Notes: generated from the letters alone by a model not told the origin. A stretch of DNA of 64,000 bases from an uncultured Planktomarina sp. (GCA_905181815.1 CAJIZA010000005.1:1-64000), one strand, 5' to 3'. Positions 7,333-15,277 are shown, numbered from the stretch's first letter. Made by a program: numbers and translations.

Positions 7333-7656
7333 TTACGCTTTAGTATCAAGAACCAACTTTGGCATTGGAGGTGGTGGAGCATTTACATCCAGACCATGAA
7401 CATCCATCGCGAACTCTGCAAAATCTTTAGGCATGCTTTGCATTATCTTGGCAAAGCTTGCTTCAGGATCATCACCTTCAAACGTTAAGATAACAAAATC
7501 ACCAGCAGGTGTTTCTTGCAAAAAAGATCTTTCGTGAACCCCCGCATCTGTTCTAGAAGCTGCAAAATTAGGATCGTTGGCGACCTGATCCATCATCGTT
7601 TGCCATTTTTCTTTTTTTCCAGCCAAAATAGGCATACACATTGCCAATATTGCCAT
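7333..7656 (-). CDS. Hypothetical small alpha/beta-barrel-like protein
   Basis: A 107-residue product with the order expected of a dimeric ferredoxin-like barrel: strand ILAMCMPILAGK, helix KKEKWQTMMDQVAND, strand VHERSFLQETPAG, strand DFVILTFEGDDP, helix EASFAKIMQSMPKDFAEFAMDVHGLD, and a proline-rich tail. Small proteins of this order are often called antibiotic-monooxygenase-like, but no active residue is visible. Together with the products at 363, 709, 1831 and 6908 it makes an unusual concentration of ~100-residue single-domain proteins. Confidence 0.65.
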   Translation of the reverse strand: MAILAMCMPILAGKKEKWQTMMDQVANDPNFAASRTDAGVHERSFLQETPAGDFVILTFEGDDPEASFAKIMQSMPKDFAEFAMDVHGLDVNAPPPPMPKLVLDTKA

Positions 7657-8023
7657 CTTAATTTCCTTTCCAGATTTAAATCATTAGACTGAGCTTTCAG
7701 ATCTTACGCTAGGCTTACCCGACTGAAATTATCAAATATTACGCTACGCCATATTCGCAGAAACCTGTTTTTGCCAATTTTATAAGCACTAATAATCCCA
7801 TTTGCTGTTTTTTTCACTAATGGTCACTTGGGCCGCCACACTGATGTTAGTGACGTTAAACACGCTGTACGGGCCTCTGTGTGAGCCTCAAGGGAACCCT
7901 TAGATTCATAACCAAACGAATTGGGTTGGCCCGTTTTGCAGGTGTGAATCCAAGGTAAAGATTTAGTTTGCGGATGGGTTTGTTCTTTGGCAGTCTAAGG
8001 TTGATACTTTTGGGGAATGTGCG
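7657..8023. other. Intergenic stretch between divergent genes
   Basis: About 370 AT-rich bases between the leftward gene at 7333 and the rightward lipoprotein gene at 8024. It should contain both promoters, but I cannot single out -35/-10 elements with confidence. No RNA gene or strong hairpin was seen. Confidence 0.4.
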
Positions 8024-8521
8024 ATGCGTTATAGCTTGATTACTGGGTTTGTTGGTTTCAGCTTGCTGGCTGGTTGTGGACCTCAACTACGGGATCTTCC
8101 AGGCTACATGTTTAAAGAGACACCTGTTACTTTGGCTCAAAAATATGATGATACCTTTGAGTGTAAAGTGGCAGCCGCGCAAGCTATTCCGACAGATAAA
8201 TATACATCCAGAACGCCTACTTACACCACGCCAGTCAGTTGTAATAGGTTTGGTTACACCACCTCATGTACTGGTGGAAATACGTATGGAGGCAACTTAA
8301 TAACTAAAGATTTAAATGAAGACTTGAGGGTTGAACATAAAGACCGTTGCATGGCTAAAAAAGGATACAAAGTTACGCCGTTCCCAATACCTGAATGTGA
8401 TCCCAAAAAAGTGAACATCAGCTTTTCCGCTGCATCAAAAATTCATAAGCCAAAACCGGGAGCTTGTTGGGTGAGTGCCGGCAAAAGCGTGGCCTTAATC
8501 ATCTTGCCCGAGCGTCAATGA
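8024..8521 (+). CDS. Putative lipoprotein
   Basis: A 165-residue protein with a lipoprotein signal: MRYSLITGFVGFSLLAGC, lipobox LAGC with the modified cysteine at residue 18. The mature part contains about six further cysteines (FECK, VSCNRF, TSCTGG, DRCMAKK, PECDP, GACWV) and a threonine/tyrosine-rich middle. No family is recognised; it probably sits in the envelope. Its stop overlaps the start of the Sel1 gene (ATGA), so the two would be translationally coupled were the latter intact. Confidence 0.7.
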   Translation: MRYSLITGFVGFSLLAGCGPQLRDLPGYMFKETPVTLAQKYDDTFECKVAAAQAIPTDKYTSRTPTYTTPVSCNRFGYTTSCTGGNTYGGNLITKDLNEDLRVEHKDRCMAKKGYKVTPFPIPECDPKKVNISFSAASKIHKPKPGACWVSAGKSVALIILPERQ

Positions 8522-9350
8522 CTAAACACCTCACCAAGCCAATACGGGCGATCCACTTTATGGTTCTAGCGTTCCTGATGACGTTATCCTCACCTGTAGT
8601 AGCACAGGACGTCGAGAAGGGTTACGCTGCTGCTCAGGCTGGTGACTTTGCGACAGCCCTGCAGGTGTGGCTGCCCTTGGCTGAGCAAGGTGAGGCTTTC
8701 GCCCAATCCAATCTTGGCTTAATGTACGAGCGTGGCCAAGGCGTTCCTCAAGACTACAAAGAAGCTGTGAAGTGGTATCGACTAGCTGCTGAACAAGGAG
8801 ATGCTGAAGCTCAATTCAATCTTGGTATCATGTACGCAATGGCAAGGCGTTCCTCAAGACTACAAAGAAGCTGTGAAGTGGTATCGACTAGCTGCTGATC
8901 AAGGAGATGCGTAAGCTCAATACAATCTTGGTATCATGTACGCAGATGGCAAGGCGTTCCTCAAGACTACAAAGAAGCTGTGAAGTGGTATCGAGCTAGC
9001 TGCTGATCAAGGAGAGGCGAAAGCTCAATACAATCTTGGCTACATGTACCAAGATGGCACAGGTGTTCCTCAAGACTACAAAGAAGCTGTAAAGTGGTAT
9101 CGACTAGCTGCTGAACAAGGGATGCACAGCTCAAAGCAATCTTGGCTACATGTAGCAAATGGTCACGGCGTTCCTCAAGACAATACTATGGCTCACATGT
9201 GGTTCAACATTGGGTCTGCTAATGGGTATGAACTTGGCGGCAGCAATAGAGACATACTATCGAAAAAGATGACCCCAGCAGCACATAGCAAAAGCTCAAG
9301 CTATGGCCCGTGAGTGTATGAACAGTGGCTATACCAAGTGCGGGTATTAA
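8518..9350 (+). pseudogene. Frameshifted Sel1-repeat secreted protein
   Basis: The first 127 codons encode a signal peptide (KHLTKPIRAIHFMVLAFLMTLSS, cleavage after VVAQ or nearby) followed by Sel1/TPR-like repeats with the DYKEAVKWYRLAAEQGDAEA pattern. About five repeats of some 36 residues follow in DNA, but indels near 8840, 8945, 8995, 9120 and 9285, and stops in the restored frame near 8910 and 9170, break the reading. The last part would end NSGYTKCGY at 9350. Intact Sel1 proteins are periplasmic or secreted scaffolds for protein contacts. As read, only a truncated 127-residue product can be made. Confidence 0.8.
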
Positions 9351-9359
9351 CTCTCACCA

Positions 9360-9614
9360 ATGACCAAACTCTCGACCATCCCACAGCACCAACTCAGCAT
9401 CACCTGTGGCCTCTGTAAGCACCATACGATGCTAGAGGTAGCAAACCTGATAGCTGTCGTTGGAGGCGACACCACAGCCCACGAGGTACGTCAGAGAGCC
9501 AGATGCCATAACTGTGGCGTGAAGGGTAACAACACGTATCAGATCGTTTATCGTGGTGGCAGTTACGATGCTTTGATGGGTGCTGCTAATACAACGATGA
9601 ATGGCGAAGATTAG
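9360..9614 (+). CDS. Small two-CxxC zinc-ribbon-like protein
   Basis: An 84-residue second intact copy of the family at 5165. It has CGLC at about residues 16-19 and CHNC at 49-52, with GVKGNNTYQIVY after it. The first 50 residues differ from the other copy only at a few positions (PQHQL for PKHQL, one inserted residue in NLIAVVGG). It begins ten bases after the Sel1 pseudogene. The function is unknown; conservation of both cysteine pairs in the two full copies, set against their loss in the fragments, supports a metal-bound fold under selection. Confidence 0.75.
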   Translation: MTKLSTIPQHQLSITCGLCKHHTMLEVANLIAVVGGDTTAHEVRQRARCHNCGVKGNNTYQIVYRGGSYDALMGAANTTMNGED

Positions 9615-9631
9615 CGCCTGAGTAACCTTGA

Positions 9632-9679
9632 ATGAAATCTATTTGCAGGTCACTGCGGCAGATGTCAGTATCGATATGA
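9632..9679 (+). repeat. Short intergenic leader repeat with a conserved mini-frame
   Basis: A 15-codon frame MKSICRSLRQMSVSI, closed by TGA, lies upstream of the pentapeptide-repeat gene. The matching region upstream of the second pentapeptide gene (10286-10348) reads MTQLKMRNICGLLREIPVSM in the same phase and also ends in TGA, and the stretch at 5417-5455 reads KTICGSLHEVAI then TGA. DNA after the stops is also alike (GTATCGAT.TGATATTCA, GCCAGTAAT before the ATG). It may be a leader peptide or a piece of a lost gene. Confidence 0.45.
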
Positions 9680-9703
9680 TATTCAAGGGGCCAGCCAGTA
9701 ATC

Positions 9704-10278
9704 ATGAAACATCTCACCTTACTCATAGCGTTCCTAATGACGATTGGCTCTCAGGTTAATGCTTTTGATCCTGCTGACCTACAGAGGCTGATGGATACGA
9801 AGAAATGTTCTAGATGTTCTCTTACTGATACCAATTTATATCGTGCTGATCTGGAAGGTGCTAATATGGCTGGTGCTAATATGGAAGGTGCTAATATGGC
9901 TGGCGCTAATCTGGCAGGTGCCTACCTGCGTGGTGCTAATCTGGTGGGAACTCATTTGTCTGGTTCCAATCTGGAGGGTGCGCTAATCTACGTGGTGCTA
10001 ATCTACGTGGTGCTAATCTACGTGGTGCTAAGCTGATTAGTGCTAATCTACGTGGTGCTAATCTACGTGGTGCTAATCTGGAGGGAGCTGATCTGGAGGG
10101 AGCTGATCTGGAGGGTGCCAACCTAGAGGGTGCCAACCTGATTGGCGCTAACCTGACGGGTGTCAATATGAGTGCAGCGCTGCTGGAGGGTGCTGATCTT
10201 AAAGGTGCAAGAATAAACGGTTCAATCCTCTGCAACACAATCATGCCAGACGGTTCAGTGATCTACAGCGGTTGCTGA
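9704..10278 (+). pseudogene. Pentapeptide-repeat secreted protein, frameshifted
   Basis: The gene starts with a signal peptide (KHLTLLIAFLMTIGSQVNA), then a CSRCS segment and A(D/N)LxG pentapeptide repeats that would build a right-handed quadrilateral beta-helix. At about 9980 the unit GGTGCTAAT reads GGTGCGCTAAT; the two extra bases shift the frame and the product ends in [12 protein letters not shown] at 10036. In the restored frame the repeats run on to [18 protein letters not shown] at 10278, matching the end of the intact neighbour at 10373. Perfect 15-base tandem units surround the break, so slippage is a likely cause. Confidence 0.8.
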
Positions 10279-10285
10279 ACGTTTC

Positions 10286-10348
10286 ATGACCCAACTCAAG
10301 ATGAGAAACATCTGTGGGTTATTGCGGGAGATACCAGTATCGATGTGA
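10286..10348 (+). repeat. Second copy of the intergenic leader repeat
   Basis: The 20-codon frame MTQLKMRNICGLLREIPVSM is homologous to the mini-frame at 9632. It stands just 25 bases before the pentapeptide-repeat start at 10373, with the same downstream bases GCCAGTAAT. The reading phase is kept in both copies while single bases differ. Confidence 0.45.
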
Positions 10349-10372
10349 TATTCATCGGGCGAGCCAGTAATA

Positions 10373-10945
10373 ATGAAACATCTCTCCTTACTCATAGCGT
10401 TCCTAATGACGGCTGGCTCTCAGGTTAGTGCTTTTGATCCTGCTGATCTACAAAGGCTTTTGGATACTAACTATTGCAGGACGTGTGATCTGAGTAATGT
10501 TGATTTGGTTAACGGTTATCTGAAGGGTGCAGATCTGAAGGGTGCTAATCTAAAGGGTGCTAAGCTGCATTTTGCTTTTCTGCGGTATGCTGATCTGGAG
10601 GGGGCTGCGCTGAAGGGTGCTAATCTAAAGGGTGCTAAGCTGCATTTTGCTTTTCTGTGGTATGCTGATCTGGAGGGGGCTTATTTGCGGAATGCTGATC
10701 TGGAGGGTGCTTATTTGGAGGGTGCTTATCTGAAGGGAGCTTATCTAGGTTTTGCTAATTTGAACGGGGCTATACTGCAGTATGCGGATCTGGAGGGTGC
10801 TAATCTGAATAGTGCAAATCTGAACAGTGCCAATTTAAATAGTGCCAATCTAAGGGGCGCTAATATAAAGGGTGCTAATTTGAAGGGTGCAATCCTCTGC
10901 AACACCACTATGCCAGACGGTTCAGTGATCTACAGCGGTTGCTGA
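10373..10945 (+). CDS. Secreted pentapeptide-repeat protein
   Basis: An intact 190-residue protein, paralogous to the frameshifted gene at 9704. It has a signal peptide (residues 1 to about 20, cleavage after QVSA), a linker FDPADLQRLLDTNYCRTCDL with a cysteine pair, and then about 27 pentapeptide units of A(D/N/Y)LxG type from residue 40 to 175, predicted to form a beta-helix. It ends in [15 protein letters not shown], which is conserved in the neighbour. Exported pentapeptide proteins are of mostly unknown function. The copy is shorter in perfect DNA repeats than the neighbour, which may explain why its frame is kept. Confidence 0.85.
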   Translation: MKHLSLLIAFLMTAGSQVSAFDPADLQRLLDTNYCRTCDLSNVDLVNGYLKGADLKGANLKGAKLHFAFLRYADLEGAALKGANLKGAKLHFAFLWYADLEGAYLRNADLEGAYLEGAYLKGAYLGFANLNGAILQYADLEGANLNSANLNSANLNSANLRGANIKGANLKGAILCNTTMPDGSVIYSGC

Positions 10946-10952
10946 ACGGTGC

Positions 10953-11006
10953 ATGACCAAACTCCAGACCATCTTACACCACCAAAAACTCATCCCCCGC
11001 GAGTAA
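10953..11006 (+). pseudogene. 5' scrap of the small zinc-ribbon family
   Basis: The frame MTKLQTILHHQKLIPRE then TAA matches the first 15 residues of the genes at 5165 and 9360 (MTKLSTIP.HQLSI) and then stops before the first CxxC. It begins seven bases after the intact pentapeptide-repeat gene, the same position the intact copy at 9360 holds behind the Sel1 gene. Confidence 0.6.
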
Positions 11007-11099
11007 ACTGATCGGCTGTGAGACGTAATGAGTAGGCGCTGCGGGAAGTTAGGAATGCCTTTTGTGTTCTCGCCCATCGGGATCTGATCCTTTGCCTCT

Positions 11100-11258
11100 T
11101 TATTTGTTTTGGACTTGGCTTTCATCAGTGACCTGAGTTTGGCTCTGGTTGTCGAAGTACAGTCCCTGCGGGTGTGGCTTGTACTCGGTCCACTGTAGTT
11201 GCTCCCATTTTTGGCGTATTTCCTCTTGGGTGACAGGGTTTGGGCTGAATATTAGCAT
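11100..11258 (-). CDS. Possible small hypothetical protein
   Basis: A 52-codon frame from ATG at 11258 with a good ribosome site (AAAGGTGG about seven bases before it). The product reads MLIFSPNPVTQEEIRQKWEQ at its start, then LQWTEYKPHPQGLYFDN and a polar tail. The helix EEIRQKWEQLQWTEY looks protein-like. No family is recognised. It lies on the minus strand between the zinc-ribbon scrap and the gene-poor stretch before tRNA-Ser. It may be real or the 5' piece of a lost gene. Confidence 0.4.
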   Translation of the reverse strand: MLIFSPNPVTQEEIRQKWEQLQWTEYKPHPQGLYFDNQSQTQVTDESQVQNK

Positions 11259-11647
11259 CTTTGGGTTCCACCTTTTGTCTGGCTGCGCCCTTCCTAGCTC
11301 AGCGCCCCATCAAGATAATGATCCACGCGCCCACCCACAAGGCCCTGAGAGCCACAGAGAGAGTCATACAGCAACGTTAGTCGCAAGTCTACCCACAGAC
11401 TCTGAATAGACCTTAGGGGCCTGTAATATCAGCTCGTTCGAGGGCCTCTTGAAAGCCAGATCGAACAAGAACAACAACAGTCAGCCCTTTACACCTCTCT
11501 TTTAAAGCTCAATGTTTAGCAAGGTACCGGGGTCTCTTTTGCCTACCATGGGACCCACCAAATAGGTCATTATTTGTAGTGTAAAATGTAGTGTAAAACA
11601 CAACCCAAATAGGGTTTAATAATTGATTTTAATATGTTTAAATATAG
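11259..11647. other. Gene-poor stretch next to tRNA-Ser
   Basis: About 390 bases without a supported gene. Near 11576-11600 two tandem GTAGTGTAAAA units occur, of the kind often seen in front of integrase genes beside tRNA genes, but no integrase is present. This marks the probable right edge of the accessory region. Confidence 0.45.
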
Positions 11648-11737
11648 TGGCGGACAGACAGGGATTCGAACCCTGGAGACGGTCTCCCGCCTACACACTT
11701 TCCAGGCGTGCGCCTTCGACCACTCGGCCACCTGTCC
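11648..11737 (-). tRNA. tRNA-Ser (GGA)
   Basis: Read on the minus strand it begins GGACAGGTGGCCGAGTGG, has the anticodon loop CTGGAAAG with anticodon GGA, a long variable arm (GCGGGAGACCGTC region), a T arm with GGTTCGAATCC and ends in TCTGTCCG plus an encoded CCA. The acceptor pairs GGACAGG with TCTGTCC including one G-T pair. The 90-base length and class II variable arm fit serine. Its 3' end faces the accessory region, as expected if it was used as an integration target. Confidence 0.95.
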
Positions 11738-11889
11738 GTTGGGCGTGGTTTATGAGACTGGCACACAGTTTTCAAGAGCCTAAAGTAGATTTCCTAGTTC
11801 ATGATTCAAAAAATCTGATCCTCAACTCTTGCGCCCTTGCGTCAACCTTTCCGATCGAGGCTGGCACCTAAGGCAACGCCTCATAATGG

Positions 11890-14226
11890 TTATGAGGGCT
11901 CAGAGCGTGCGGCGCCCAGGGCCTCTGGGTTACGGATCCAAATATCGCGCTGCCCAAACGGAATTTCTATCCCATGGGCGGTCAACACCTCATAGACTTG
12001 ATGGTTCAGTTCAGAGCGCACAGTGAGCCCATAATTGATATCGCCAAGCAATGCGCGGATTTCAAAGTTCAAAGAATCTGCGCCAAACCCCTGGAATACC
12101 ACTGAGGGCGCCGGGTCTTTCAGCACCAGAGGATGTTTTTCCGCAAGCGGCAACAAGAGCTCTTCAATCTTGCGTGTGTCATTGCCATAGGCTACGCCTA
12201 CAGGGACAATAATGCGCCCCACAGAGCTGCCATGGGTGTAATTGGTCACCGTTCCCGAGACCAAATCCGCATTGGGCACAATCACATCCGTACGGTCAAA
12301 GGTCTGTATACTCGTGGAACGGACAGAGATTTTTCTGACAATCCCCATATTGCCGCCCACTTCAATCCAATCACCAACACTAATGGGCCTCTCGATCAAT
12401 AAAATGATGCCAGACACAAAGTTAGATACGATATTTTGCAAACCAAAACCGATCCCGACCGACAGTGCGCCAGCGACAATCGCAAGCGAAGACAGATCAA
12501 GTCCAGCAAAGGTAATCGCCACGATCGCCGCCAAGAAAATTCCGAAATAACCGATGCCCGAGACAATGGCATTCTGTCCGCCTGCATCTATCTTGGTTTT
12601 CGCCAAAATGCGGGTTTTTAAAGTCCGTTGAATGAGGCGTGTCATTAACAGACCAATCACAAAGACAACGATCAATTGCAGCACAATGCCGGGCGACAGC
12701 TGCACCTCTCCGAGCCTAACGCCAGATTTAAAGGTCGACCAAAGCTCCGTCAGCTCTGATGTTCGCACGCCCCCGATCAGTGCAAAGACCGGTAAGGAAG
12801 CCGCAATCAAACCCGCATTCACCACGACCGCAGCTAGACTATCATGCCCAGCACTACGATCTGTAGACAGCACTGCAAATGCATTGCGTACAGCCTCGAA
12901 TGTCACGAAGAGCATGCCCAAAAGCCCGATCGACAGAAGGATCGAACGCAACAACTCGACAGCCAAATCTGAATAGCCAATAACCGCAAGGGCGATAGAA
13001 ATAACCGCGAAAACGGCCAACCCTTGTCCAAGTCGCACCACAAACCTGTGGGGCACTGGGTCGACCTCTGTGGTGGCTTGTAATCTATGGCTTTGGCGCC
13101 ACAACAATCCGCCAAGCCGAAAGGTTCCAACGCCAGCGATAGACACCAGGACAAAGACGATCACTGCCGTTGTTCCACTCGAAAAATCGCCCATATCACT
13201 CAGATAATCCATCAAGATCATCGCAGAGATGATTACACCCAGCCAACGTATCAAAAAACGGACCTGCACGCCTAAACCCCTGGGCAGTGCAAGAGCGCTT
13301 CGGGTCATGTCATCAATGGGGCAAAGTTGAGTGGCCAACCACCGGCTGATGAAGAGCGAGGCAAAAATCCAAGTGGCACCTTGGAGCAAGACGCTCAAAT
13401 CAAGATCATAGAGCCGCGAAACAGTCCAAGCGCGCGACACCAAGAATACGCAGAGCATCACGATCACTAGCTGTCCCAAGGCGAGCAAATATCCGGCCAG
13501 ATCGACGCCGTGGGCATGCTCCGAGCGGGACAGACTGCGTAGGGCACGGGCCAGCCAGCGGCGGCCTTGCGTCAGCAACACGCCCGCTGCCAAAAGCAAC
13601 GTCACTATGAGTGGCAATTGATCACGCGCTTTGTCGCGCACAACAGGCGTATTCCAGGCCGTGGCTACGCTGCGCGCAAGGGATTGGGATTTTTCCGTAA
13701 TTTGCAAAACCGCCGCGGGCCAGAGACGAAGATCAATGGGCGACGGCCCCAATTTCAACAGGTTTTCAGTTTGTTTCGCCGATAACGCGGCATCAATCTC
13801 ACGGATCAAGCCATCGGCCTGTTTATAAGCTTCTCGGGCCCGAATGCGCGGCGCATTTATGGCTTCAATATTCTGGGTCAAACTTGCGCGACGTTCCGCT
13901 ATTTCCGCCGGTTCGGTGCCGCTTTCTGGCGCGGGACCAAGGGCGGCCAGCTGCTCTTCCAAAATGGCCAATCGCGCCGGAAACGAATTTTGCGCTTCGG
14001 AGAATTCAGAACGCCGCAGCGCCAATTGCGCCCGCAGTTTGATCAAAAAAGCTTCATTTGCCGTGCCGATTTCCAGCGTATCTTGCGCCATATTCGCTGT
14101 CGCGTCCCATCGGCTATAATCTGGGCTGGTTTGCGCCGAGGTTTGCGCACTCGCGAGCGCAGCCCAAAGCCCCAAGGACAGGATCAGAAAAAATCTAGAC
14201 AGGTTCGAATACAGTTTGGATATCAC
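11890..14226 (-). CDS. MscS-family mechanosensitive channel, large form
   Basis: Predicted 778-residue inner-membrane channel. I choose the GTG at 14226 because GGAG lies seven bases upstream and a signal peptide follows (LSRFFLILSLGLWAALASAQ); the frame is open much further. Residues about 28-180 are a periplasmic coiled-coil-rich region like DUF3772, then some ten membrane segments, and the MscS core from about residue 575, with the pore-lining GFGLQNIVSNFVSG near 595 and RPISVGDWIEVGG after it, then the cytoplasmic beta and alpha/beta domains. Such channels open under membrane tension on hypo-osmotic shock. The start overlaps the end of cysK by 32 bases, so coupling is likely. Confidence 0.9.
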   Translation of the reverse strand: MISKLYSNLSRFFLILSLGLWAALASAQTSAQTSPDYSRWDATANMAQDTLEIGTANEAFLIKLRAQLALRRSEFSEAQNSFPARLAILEEQLAALGPAPESGTEPAEIAERRASLTQNIEAINAPRIRAREAYKQADGLIREIDAALSAKQTENLLKLGPSPIDLRLWPAAVLQITEKSQSLARSVATAWNTPVVRDKARDQLPLIVTLLLAAGVLLTQGRRWLARALRSLSRSEHAHGVDLAGYLLALGQLVIVMLCVFLVSRAWTVSRLYDLDLSVLLQGATWIFASLFISRWLATQLCPIDDMTRSALALPRGLGVQVRFLIRWLGVIISAMILMDYLSDMGDFSSGTTAVIVFVLVSIAGVGTFRLGGLLWRQSHRLQATTEVDPVPHRFVVRLGQGLAVFAVISIALAVIGYSDLAVELLRSILLSIGLLGMLFVTFEAVRNAFAVLSTDRSAGHDSLAAVVVNAGLIAASLPVFALIGGVRTSELTELWSTFKSGVRLGEVQLSPGIVLQLIVVFVIGLLMTRLIQRTLKTRILAKTKIDAGGQNAIVSGIGYFGIFLAAIVAITFAGLDLSSLAIVAGALSVGIGFGLQNIVSNFVSGIILLIERPISVGDWIEVGGNMGIVRKISVRSTSIQTFDRTDVIVPNADLVSGTVTNYTHGSSVGRIIVPVGVAYGNDTRKIEELLLPLAEKHPLVLKDPAPSVVFQGFGADSLNFEIRALLGDINYGLTVRSELNHQVYEVLTAHGIEIPFGQRDIWIRNPEALGAARSEPS

Positions 14227-15229
14227 GGCTGGTCTCCATCCATTCTGGCACCGCAAGTCCTTTTGAGCGCAAGAAATCTGGGTTAAAAAGTTTTGATTGA
14301 TAACGCGTACCATAGTCACAAAGAATAGTAACGATTCTATGGCCGGGGCCGAGGTCATGTGCCATGCGCACCGCGCCCGCAATGTTAATTCCCGAAGAGC
14401 CTCCGAGAACCAAGCCCTCATTGCGCAGCAAATCGAACACATAGGGCAAAGCCTCTGCATCGGGGATATTATAGGACATATCCGGCGTAAAACCCTCTAG
14501 GTTTTTGGTGATCCGGCCCTGACCGATGCCTTCGCTGATCGAGCCACCATCAGAGGCCAAAACCCCGGTGGTGTAAAAACTGTGCAAGGCCGCACCATCG
14601 GGATCAGCAAGGCCCACTTTGACGCCCTTGGGTTGCAAATACATCCCCATGCCCGCCACGGTTCCGCCCGAACCGGCCGCACAAATGAAGCCATCGAGCT
14701 TGCCCTGCGTTTGCGCCCAGATCTCCGGCCCGGTGGTCTCTATATGCGCTTGGCGATTGGCTGTGTTGTCAAATTGATTGGCCCAAATGGCCCCGTTGGG
14801 CTCTGTTTTGGCCAATTCTTGCGCCAAACGCCCGGAATAGCGCACATAATTATTGGGGTTTTTATAGGGGGCGGCGGGAACTTCGACAAGCTCCGCGCCG
14901 GCAAGTCGCAACATATCCTTTTTCTCTTGGCTTTGCGTTTCAGGGATGACGATCACCGTGCGAAACCCCATGGAGGCACCGACCAGGGCCAAGCCAATCC
15001 CGGTGTTGCCCGCTGTGCCCTCCACGATCGTGCCCCCCGGCCTTAAGTCACCAGAGGCCACGGCGGCTTTGATGATATACAAAGCCGCACGGTCCTTCAC
15101 CGATTGCCCTGGGTTCATAAATTCCGCCTTACCAAGGATCTCACAGCCCGTGGCCTCACTTGCGGCATTGAGCCGGATCAATGGCGTATTGCCAACGGCC
15201 GCAGCCAAGTCGGTATAGATAGTCGACAT
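14195..15229 (-). CDS. cysK: Cysteine synthase A
   Basis: A 344-residue fold-type II PLP enzyme joining O-acetylserine and sulfide to cysteine in the cytoplasm. The PLP lysine is K45 in GQSVKDRAA, and the phosphate loop GTAGNTGIG is at 71-79; GSGGTVAG and SEGIGQG further on shape the active site. The protein is somewhat longer at its C-terminus than the enteric enzyme, as in other Rhodobacteraceae. A GTG directly before the ATG is an alternative start. The mechanosensitive channel gene begins inside its 3' end. Confidence 0.93.
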   Translation of the reverse strand: MSTIYTDLAAAVGNTPLIRLNAASEATGCEILGKAEFMNPGQSVKDRAALYIIKAAVASGDLRPGGTIVEGTAGNTGIGLALVGASMGFRTVIVIPETQSQEKKDMLRLAGAELVEVPAAPYKNPNNYVRYSGRLAQELAKTEPNGAIWANQFDNTANRQAHIETTGPEIWAQTQGKLDGFICAAGSGGTVAGMGMYLQPKGVKVGLADPDGAALHSFYTTGVLASDGGSISEGIGQGRITKNLEGFTPDMSYNIPDAEALPYVFDLLRNEGLVLGGSSGINIAGAVRMAHDLGPGHRIVTILCDYGTRYQSKLFNPDFLRSKGLAVPEWMETSRDIQTVFEPV

Positions 15230-15277
15230 CACAAACCCTTTATCTTTTATTCTTGCTAAGCCGCATAGGGCAGAATC

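Noticed and set aside
9840..10200. Short regular repeats that could suggest a CRISPR array
   Set aside because: Units are contiguous 15-base coding repeats of AxLxG without unique spacers, and no cas gene is near.
9936..10244. Minus-strand frame rich in LAPRR repeats
   Set aside because: It is the antisense reading of the pentapeptide tandem repeats; the repeat makes it open by chance.
11623..11871. Rightward frame of 82 codons
   Set aside because: It runs antisense through tRNA-Ser and contains the translated T arm (RQGFEPWR), a common false gene.
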